A DNA stretch of 11,389 nucleotides, from assembly GCA_905207905.1 (NCBI GenBank), contig CAJLNC010000076.1:1-11389 (forward strand), given 5' to 3'. The stretch comes from an uncultured Lachnospiraceae bacterium (GTDB taxonomy: Bacteria > Bacillota_A > Clostridia > Lachnospirales > Lachnospiraceae). Shown piece by piece: positions 6,568 to 11,389 of the stretch. A program made the translations under genes and the position numbers. The notes beneath the pieces were generated by a model that worked only from the letters and a program-made list of their open reading frames with translations, made no database searches and was not told where the DNA came from. Position 1 is the stretch's first letter; every line of letters starts with the position of its first letter.

Positions 6568-6741
6568 AACTTCTTTCCTATGAAATAAAAAAGCGTTCCG
6601 TGCAGGACTCTATTGCGGCGCAGTGAAATTATGCCGCAAATGGGATTCGGCACAGGCGGAGAATCTTGCTTTGCAGGATCGCGTTGTAGAAAAAATGCAC
6701 ACTTTGTTCCACCTTAGGCGGGGGCCTATGCGCAGGAAGTT
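6568..6741 (+). other. Unexplained structured segment between attenuator and binding-protein gene
   Basis: No plausible gene is seen in this stretch of about 175 nt, which is longer than a 5' UTR needs to be. AACTTCTT (6568-6575) can pair with AGGAAGTT (6734-6741), closing the whole segment. Inside are TTGCGGC/GCCGCAA (6613-6619 with 6633-6639), ATCTTGC/GCAGGAT (6663-6669 with 6673-6679), TAGGC/GCCTA (6715-6719 with 6724-6728) and GATTC/GAATC (6644-6648 with 6661-6665; mutually exclusive with part of the second). It looks more GC-rich than the DNA on either side. It could be a dispersed intergenic repeat, a second regulatory RNA acting after the T-box, or a processed small RNA. The pairings are seen; any function is speculation. 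Confidence 0.4.
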
Positions 6742-6779
6742 GCAGGCAATTGAATTTCACTTTTAAGGAGGACAAATTT

Positions 6780-7778
6780 ATGAAAAAGAAAATGATGGCA
6801 ATGGTACTTGGAACAGCAATGGCAGCCTCAATCATGACAGGCAATGCAATGGCGGAGGATAAGAATGTTACAGTAGGAATTTCTCAGTTTGCTGAGCACG
6901 GATCTTTAGATAACTGCAGGGAAGGATTTCTCAAGGGGCTTGAAGAAGCCGGCTTTGTAGAAGGGGAAAATCTGACAATAAAATATGATAATGCCCAGGC
7001 GGATACGGGAACGGCAAGTATGATTTCTGATGGGTTTGTAGCTGATCGGGTAGATCTGATCTGTGCCATCGCTACCCCCAGCGCCATGAGTGCCTACAAT
7101 TCGGCTATGGATACAGAGATCCCTGTGATTTACACTGCGGTGTCTGACCCGGTAGGCGCAGGTCTGGCTGACGAATCAGGAGTTCCTGTCGGTAACATTA
7201 CCGGAACAGCAGACCAGCTTCCGGTGAAGGAGCAGCTGGAAATGATCCGCACTATTCTTCCTGAGGCGGAAAAGATTGGTATCCTATATACCACCAGCGA
7301 GGCCAATTCCGTAAGCACCATAGAAACCTACAAGGAGCTGGCCGGCGAATTTGGATTTGAGATCGTAGACTCCGGAATCAATACGATCGCGGATGTAGAC
7401 ATGGCTGCTGCAGAACTGGCAGGAACGGTGGACTGCATTTCCAACCTTACTGACAACACAGTAGTTTCTGCTTTGCAGACAGTGCTGTCCTACGCCAATG
7501 AAGCGAAGATCCCTGTATTTGGCAGCGAGATCGAGCAGGTGAAAAACGGCTGTCTGGCGTCCATGGGAATTGACTATGTGGAGCTTGGCAGACAGACGGG
7601 AGCTATGGCAGCCAAAGTCCTGACAGGAGAAACATCCGCTTCCAAGATGAATTATGAGACTTGTCAGGGTGCCAGCCTTTATGTGAATACAGAGGCAGCT
7701 GCCGTTCTTGGTATGGATCTGGATCCGGAGTATGCAGCAGAGGCAGCTCAGGTATTTGACACGATCGAGGTGAAATAG
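6780..7778 (+). CDS. TrpX-like ABC transporter substrate-binding protein (ABC_sub_bind family)
   Basis: A 332-residue extracellular binding protein. ATG 6780 follows AAGGAGG (6765-6771) by 8 nt, so the upstream in-frame ATG 6750 is rejected. Residues 1-25 form a signal peptide: three Lys, a hydrophobic core and a cleavage site after Ala-Met-Ala25. The mature part begins with VTVGISQFAEHGSLD and contains REGFLKGLEEAGF, PVIYTAVSDPVGAGL, EKIGILYTTSEANS and PVFGSEIEQVKNGCLASMGIDYVELGRQTG, the two-lobe pattern of the ABC_sub_bind (PF04392-type) family that includes streptococcal TrpX. Permease and ATPase genes follow, and a Trp-type T-box precedes it, so tryptophan or a related compound is the likely ligand. 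Oddly for a Gram-positive binding protein there is no lipobox Cys: the position reads MTGN instead of xxGC. Confidence 0.88.
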   Translation: MKKKMMAMVLGTAMAASIMTGNAMAEDKNVTVGISQFAEHGSLDNCREGFLKGLEEAGFVEGENLTIKYDNAQADTGTASMISDGFVADRVDLICAIATPSAMSAYNSAMDTEIPVIYTAVSDPVGAGLADESGVPVGNITGTADQLPVKEQLEMIRTILPEAEKIGILYTTSEANSVSTIETYKELAGEFGFEIVDSGINTIADVDMAAAELAGTVDCISNLTDNTVVSALQTVLSYANEAKIPVFGSEIEQVKNGCLASMGIDYVELGRQTGAMAAKVLTGETSASKMNYETCQGASLYVNTEAAAVLGMDLDPEYAAEAAQVFDTIEVK

Positions 7779-7873
7779 AAATCTAAGGGCAAACACAGGT
7801 GTGATGGTACTGGAATCTGGATGAGCACAGTCCCATAAAAATAAGAGAAGAGAAATGTTTGGAGGAAAAAAAG

Positions 7874-8758
7874 GTGACACTTTTACTCAGCGTACTGGAG
7901 CAGGGCCTGATCTATGCAATTATGGCTCTGGGAGTTTATATCACTTATAAAATACTGGATTTTCCAGATTTAACAGTGGACGGAAGTTTTCCACTGGGGG
8001 CGGCTATTGCAGGGGCTATGATCAGCAGAGATCTGAATCCTCTGCTGACCTTGCCGATCTGCTTTCTGGCAGGAGCATTGGCTGGAATTTGCACTGGTCT
8101 GATCCATGTAAAGCTGAAGGTGCGGGATCTGCTTTCCGGGATCGTGATGATGACCGCTCTCTACACTGTACATTTAAGAGTGGCCGGGCGGGCGAATCTT
8201 CCTATTTATAATAAAACTACAATTTTTGAAAATGATCTGGTGGCCAGACTGATTCCTCAGGGACTTCAGAAGTTTGACGTTGTGCTGATCATGCTGGCGA
8301 TCACTATACTGGTAAAATATCTTCTTGACTGGTATCTCTCCACGAAATCCGGATATATTCTTCGGGCAGTGGGAGACAACGAGGCTTTGGTGACTGCCAT
8401 GGCGGTAGATAAAGGCACAGTAAAGATCATAGGCCTTTCCATTGCCAATGGCCTGGTAGCCTTAAGCGGCTGCATTTTTGCACAGCAGCAGCGTTTCTAT
8501 GATGCCTCCATGGGAACCGGAACTGTAGTCATCGGTCTGGCCAGTGTAATCATTGGCACCAGTCTCTTTAAACGAATTACATTTCTCCGAGTAACCTCCA
8601 GCGTGATCATCGGCTCTGTTCTATATAAGGGCTGCGTGGCCCTGGCCATTAAGCTGGGTTTTGAGTCAACAGATCTGAAGTTTATTACCGCAGCATTGTT
8701 TCTGATCATTCTGGTGCTGGGACGGGATCGGAAAAGGAAGGTGAAAACCAATGCTTGA
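7874..8758 (+). CDS. TrpY-like ABC transporter permease
   Basis: A 294-residue integral membrane protein with eight or nine hydrophobic helices, from LIYAIMALGVYITYKIL at the N-terminus to FITAALFLIILVLG near the C-terminus. It carries DFPDLTVDGSFPLGAA, a segment characteristic of permeases partnered with ABC_sub_bind proteins (branched-chain-type BPD_transp_2 superfamily). It would form the channel for the substrate delivered by the upstream binding protein. I place the start at GTG 7874, 8 nt after GGAGG (7861-7865). An in-frame TTG at 7859 would put that ribosome binding site inside the gene. A gap of 95 nt separates it from the binding-protein gene, with no terminator or promoter visible there. 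The 3' end overlaps the ATPase gene by 8 nt, so the two are probably translationally coupled. Confidence 0.9.
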   Translation: MTLLLSVLEQGLIYAIMALGVYITYKILDFPDLTVDGSFPLGAAIAGAMISRDLNPLLTLPICFLAGALAGICTGLIHVKLKVRDLLSGIVMMTALYTVHLRVAGRANLPIYNKTTIFENDLVARLIPQGLQKFDVVLIMLAITILVKYLLDWYLSTKSGYILRAVGDNEALVTAMAVDKGTVKIIGLSIANGLVALSGCIFAQQQRFYDASMGTGTVVIGLASVIIGTSLFKRITFLRVTSSVIIGSVLYKGCVALAIKLGFESTDLKFITAALFLIILVLGRDRKRKVKTNA

Positions 8759-9524
8759 ATTAAAACATATTTCTAAATACTACAACGTAGGTACAGTCAA
8801 TGAGATGTGCTTGTTTCAGGATTTTAATCTGAGCATCCAGGATGGAGAATTTATTTCCGTAGTAGGCAGCAATGGTTCTGGGAAAACCTCTTTGCTGAAT
8901 ATTATCTGCGGAAGCATTGATATTGACAGCGGGTCTATCTTGCTAAACAGCAGGGATATTACCCGCATGAAAGAATATAAACGATTGGAAAAGATCGGAC
9001 GGGTTTTTCAAAATCCTGCTATGGGAACCTGCCCCAGCATGACCATATTGGAAAATTTAAGCATTGCGGATCACAAGGGGAAGGCTTACGATCTTAGGCG
9101 AGGGATTCAGAAAAAAAAGGTAGACTTTTATCGGGAACAGTTGTCCTTGCTGAATCTGGGTCTGGAAGATAAGCTTCACGTAAAAGTGGGATCCCTCTCA
9201 GGCGGACAGCGACAGGCCTTATCCCTGCTGATGTCTACCATGACACCCATAGACTTTCTCATTTTAGATGAACACACTGCTGCATTGGATCCCAAGACAG
9301 CGGAGATAAATATGGAACTTACCAATCGTCTGGTTCAGGAAAAGCATCTTACTGCCATCATGGTTACTCACAATCTGCGCTACGCCGTAGAATATGGAAA
9401 TCGGATGATTATGATGCATGAAGGAAAAGCAGTGCTGGATTGCAAGGGACAAGAAAAGGCTGCCACGAAAGTAGAAGATGTGTTGGGTATCTTTAATGCC
9501 ATTAGCGTAGAGAGTGGAAATTAG
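8751..9524 (+). CDS. TrpZ-like ABC transporter ATP-binding protein
   Basis: A 257-residue ABC ATPase powering the transporter at the inner face of the membrane. Motifs in order: Walker A GSNGSGKTS (39-47), Q-loop VFQNP (Gln87), signature LSGGQRQ (149-155), Walker B FLILDE (Asp173, Glu174), D-loop ALDP (178-181) and switch His207 in MVTHN. The Walker B glutamate is followed by HTAALDPKT rather than the more common PTSALDP, which is usual in the ATPases partnered with this permease family. The start ATG 8751 lies inside the permease gene, with GGAAGG about 10 nt upstream. Only one permease and one ATPase gene are present, so the complex is presumably a homodimer of each. A 90-nt gap without a terminator leads to the dehydrogenase gene. 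Confidence 0.95.
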   Translation: MLELKHISKYYNVGTVNEMCLFQDFNLSIQDGEFISVVGSNGSGKTSLLNIICGSIDIDSGSILLNSRDITRMKEYKRLEKIGRVFQNPAMGTCPSMTILENLSIADHKGKAYDLRRGIQKKKVDFYREQLSLLNLGLEDKLHVKVGSLSGGQRQALSLLMSTMTPIDFLILDEHTAALDPKTAEINMELTNRLVQEKHLTAIMVTHNLRYAVEYGNRMIMMHEGKAVLDCKGQEKAATKVEDVLGIFNAISVESGN

Positions 9525-9614
9525 GCATGAAAGCCCCTGGACAGTCAGCATCCTGGTAAAAGAACACAGAAGAGAGGCCAAATAAGAAAGAGAAAAGAAA
9601 GGATGGCAGTTTAT

Positions 9615-10571
9615 ATGAACAAAGGAATTGTTTTGGTTACGATCCCTTTTACAGAAAAACAAAAGGAAAAACTTCGAAAGACAGCTCCGGAGGCAAAATT
9701 TTTGTTTGTCTCTAAATCAGAGGTGACAAAAGAACAACTGCAGGAGGCGGAAGTAATCATGGGAAATGTTTCTGCAGAACAGCTGCGTTCAGCCTCTCAG
9801 CTGAAATGGCTGCAGTTAAACAGCGCCGGTGCGAATACCTACTGCGAACCGGGAGTACTGAAGCGGGAAGTACTTTTAACCAATGCTTCCGGAGCCTATG
9901 ATATTTCCGTGTCAGAAAATATGGTAGCTGCAACCATGGCGATGTTCAAGAAGCTGTACCGCTATTATGATAATCAGAAGCAGCATCTTTGGAGGGATGA
10001 GGGGGATGCTATGTCTCCATGGGGGGCAACGGTGGTAATTTTAGGATTGGGAAATATTGGGCTGGCCTATGCCAGAAGGATGAAGGCCATGGGGAGCTAT
10101 ATCATTGGCATTAAAAGCCGGGTAGGAGACTTGCCGGAGGGTGTCGATGAGCTGCATACCCTGGATGATCTTCCAGACTCCTTAAAACGGGCAGATGTGG
10201 TGGCCAACATTCTTCCTGAGACGCCAAATACTATCCATCTTCTGGGAAAAGAAGAGTTTGCACTGATGAAACCTTCTGCCTATGTGGTAAATATGGGAAG
10301 GGGAAGTGCCATTGACCCAGATGCACTTTATCACGCGTTGAAAACCGGAGAGATCGCAGGAGCAGCCCTGGATGTGACAGAGCCGGAACCGCTTCCGGCT
10401 GATCATCGTCTTTGGGATGCTCCCAATGTCTATATTATGCCTCATGTGGCAGGAGATTTTCATATCCCTGTCACCCTGGAAATTATCTCTGACTATTGTG
10501 CCGAGAATCTGAGGCATTATTTTTCCAAAGAAAAATTGGAGCATCTGGTGGATCGTGTAAAGATGTATTGA
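9615..10571 (+). CDS. D-2-hydroxyacid dehydrogenase family oxidoreductase
   Basis: A protein of 318 residues (322 if ATG 9603 is used), in the NAD(P)-dependent D-isomer 2-hydroxyacid dehydrogenase family. Members interconvert 2-oxoacids and D-2-hydroxyacids. Numbering from ATG 9603: Rossmann GLGNIG at 148-153, the catalytic Arg233 in MGRGS, Glu262 in TEPEPLP and His281 in MPHVAG are all present, so it should be active. The end of the second beta strand reads GIKSR where NAD-specific members have Asp, hinting at NADP preference. ATG 9615 is preferred because AAAGG at 9598-9602 lies upstream at 12 nt; it abuts ATG 9603 directly. Neither spacing is ideal. The gene follows the transporter without a visible terminator, so it is probably under the same Trp T-box, suggesting an aromatic 2-oxoacid such as indolepyruvate. 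That substrate is inference. Confidence 0.85.
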   Translation: MNKGIVLVTIPFTEKQKEKLRKTAPEAKFLFVSKSEVTKEQLQEAEVIMGNVSAEQLRSASQLKWLQLNSAGANTYCEPGVLKREVLLTNASGAYDISVSENMVAATMAMFKKLYRYYDNQKQHLWRDEGDAMSPWGATVVILGLGNIGLAYARRMKAMGSYIIGIKSRVGDLPEGVDELHTLDDLPDSLKRADVVANILPETPNTIHLLGKEEFALMKPSAYVVNMGRGSAIDPDALYHALKTGEIAGAALDVTEPEPLPADHRLWDAPNVYIMPHVAGDFHIPVTLEIISDYCAENLRHYFSKEKLEHLVDRVKMY

Positions 10572-10631
10572 TCATAACCTGCTATTTTGAATGAATCTTT
10601 TGTGTAACGGGACTTGGTATTTTGCAGCATC

Positions 10632-10679
10632 CCTATCAATTTTGAAGTGAGACAAGATTTTGATAAAATTGGGGATAGG
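10632..10679. repeat. Imperfect inverted repeat spanning the aroA stop codon
   Basis: CCTATCAATTTT (10632-10643) and AAAATTGGGGATAGG (10665-10679) are complementary apart from an extra GGG in the right arm (looped out, or partly paired), separated by 21 nt. The aroA stop (10636-10638) lies in one arm. No T run follows on either strand, so it is not a clear terminator. It is the only structured element between the two convergent genes. Confidence 0.35.
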
Positions 10680-11389
10680 AAATGGAAACGCAGTCCGCAT
10701 CCAAAATCCTGGTGGTACCCTCGGCTACAAGACCTGCCACGGAAAAGCTCATGGCAATGCGGTGGTCCAAATGACTGTGGATCCAAGCGCCATGAAGAGA
10801 CGCGCCGCCCTCAATGATCATTCCGTCCTCTGTAGGGAAAACTTTTGCACCCATTTTGGAGAGATTCTCTGTGATGGTCTGGATCCGGTCAGATTCTTTT
10901 ACCCTCAGCTCTTTTGCATCCCGGATTATGGTAGTTCCCTCTGCGCAGGCAGCCATCACAGACAGAATGGGAATCTCATCAATGAGCGAAGGAATCAGTT
11001 CTCCCTGGATTACAGTGGCCTTCAAAGGGCTGTATTTTACCAGAAGATCCGCTGTTGGTTCCCCGCTGCCGCAGTTTGCATTTAAATAGGTAATATCTGC
11101 CCCCATGGCTTCACAGACCCTGAGCATCCCATCTCTGGTCGGATTTGTGCCTACATTTTTGATCAGAAGCTCAGATCCGGGTATTAGAAGAGCAGCGGCA
11201 ATAAAGTAGGCAGCGGAAGAGATATCTCCAGGCACCAGAATCTCCCTGGCTTCCATGGAAGGTTCCGGCTCCACAGCCGCCTGTTTTCCCTGAATGCGTA
11301 CTTTTGCGCCAAAATGGGTCAGCATCCGTTCTGTGTGATTCCTGGATAAAGCCGGTTCTGTGACACTGGTACAACCATCCGCGTAAAGT
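10636..11389 (-). CDS. aroA: 3-phosphoshikimate 1-carboxyvinyltransferase (EPSP synthase), C-terminal part
   Basis: The frame is open from the right edge to TGA at 10636-10638, giving 250 residues of a protein of about 425-430. The N-terminal part lies beyond the window. The edge sequence reads TSVTEPALSRNHTERML, and upstream codons stay open, so ATG 11325 is internal and not the start. Further motifs are PGDISSAAYFIAAALL, GTNPTRDGML, IDEIPILSVMAACAEG with the conserved catalytic Asp at 10978-10980, ELRVKESDRI and HLDHRIAMSF. The enzyme joins phosphoenolpyruvate to shikimate-3-phosphate in the shikimate pathway, leading to chorismate and the aromatic amino acids. It is convergent with the dehydrogenase gene, with a 64-nt gap holding no strong terminator. 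The presence of aroA implies the host makes its own chorismate, alongside the Trp-type uptake system nearby. Confidence 0.96.
   Translation of the reverse strand, partial: LYADGCTSVTEPALSRNHTERMLTHFGAKVRIQGKQAAVEPEPSMEAREILVPGDISSAAYFIAAALLIPGSELLIKNVGTNPTRDGMLRVCEAMGADITYLNANCGSGEPTADLLVKYSPLKATVIQGELIPSLIDEIPILSVMAACAEGTTIIRDAKELRVKESDRIQTITENLSKMGAKVFPTEDGMIIEGGASLHGAWIHSHLDHRIAMSFSVAGLVAEGTTRILDADCVSISYPQFYQNLVSLQN

Noticed and set aside
6629..6844. 71-codon minus-strand frame over the structured spacer and the signal-peptide region
   Set aside because: It is the reverse complement of the signal-peptide codons and spacer, has no ribosome binding site, and shows no family resemblance.
7779..7873. 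Possible extra promoter or terminator between binding-protein and permease genes
   Set aside because: No stem with T tract and no -35/-10 pair of reasonable spacing was found; treated as an ordinary intra-operon gap.
7284..7880. 198-codon minus-strand frame opposite the binding-protein gene
   Set aside because: Antisense shadow: composition is Cys/His/Ser-rich without domain signature, and it runs across the gene end and gap without any start signal of its own.
10572..10635. Possible bidirectional terminator between the dehydrogenase and aroA
   Set aside because: GGGA/TCCC around 10608-10634 can pair for only four bases with mismatches, and no T tract follows on either strand. The neighbouring inverted repeat 10632-10679 also lacks a T tract.
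10660..11085. Plus-strand frames of 141 and 91 codons over aroA
   Set aside because: The minus strand clearly encodes EPSP synthase here with all motifs; the plus-strand frames are its complement.
1..11389. A defence, phage, CRISPR or novel mobile system
   Set aside because: All genes fit known housekeeping or transporter families, no direct-repeat array or transposase is visible, and style is uniform along the window. The only unexplained elements are the RNA structures listed as findings.

Overview
The window reads as chromosomal DNA from a low-to-mid GC Gram-positive anaerobe of the Clostridia, most likely Lachnospiraceae. This rests on gene order (rbfA-nrnA-truB-ribF-rpsO-pnp, the tail of the nusA-infB operon in Firmicutes), strong AGGAGG-type ribosome binding sites, frequent GTG/TTG starts, a T-box riboswitch and protein style. 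The genus is not determined.

Region 1 (1-6120, plus strand) is a translation/RNA housekeeping block. It holds the 3' end of rbfA, then nrnA (DHH phosphoesterase), truB, ribF and a small two-helix membrane protein resembling DUF3592. These genes are tightly packed: rbfA/nrnA, nrnA/truB and ribF/DUF3592 overlap by 8, 4 and 8 nt. A good sigma-A-type promoter (3451-3479), whose -35 box covers the stop codon of the small membrane gene, begins the rpsO-pnp unit. The rpsO leader folds into a candidate S15 operator. The rpsO-pnp gap contains three successive hairpins, the last a long imperfect stem just upstream of pnp, resembling in position the RNase III/PNPase autoregulatory stem of enterobacterial pnp.

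Region 2 (6121-6779) is non-coding and regulatory. A hairpin follows pnp, then comes a near-consensus promoter, then a complete T-box leader with a UGG (Trp) specifier candidate, a canonical T-box motif and a strong intrinsic attenuator. After the attenuator lies an unexplained structured segment of about 175 nt before the next gene.

Region 3 (6780-10571, plus strand) is the T-box-controlled operon. It encodes a periplasmic-binding-type protein of the TrpX/ABC_sub_bind family, its permease and its ATPase, followed by a D-2-hydroxyacid dehydrogenase. The likely reading is tryptophan (or tryptophan-precursor) uptake switched on by uncharged tRNA-Trp, with an associated 2-oxoacid reductase. The binding protein has a signal peptide but no lipobox cysteine.

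Region 4 (10636-11389, minus strand) is the C-terminal part of aroA (EPSP synthase), convergent with the dehydrogenase and running off the window. I see no CRISPR array, insertion sequence, tRNA, rRNA or phage gene. The window is mostly ordinary core genome; the interest lies in the RNA structures and the Trp T-box operon.
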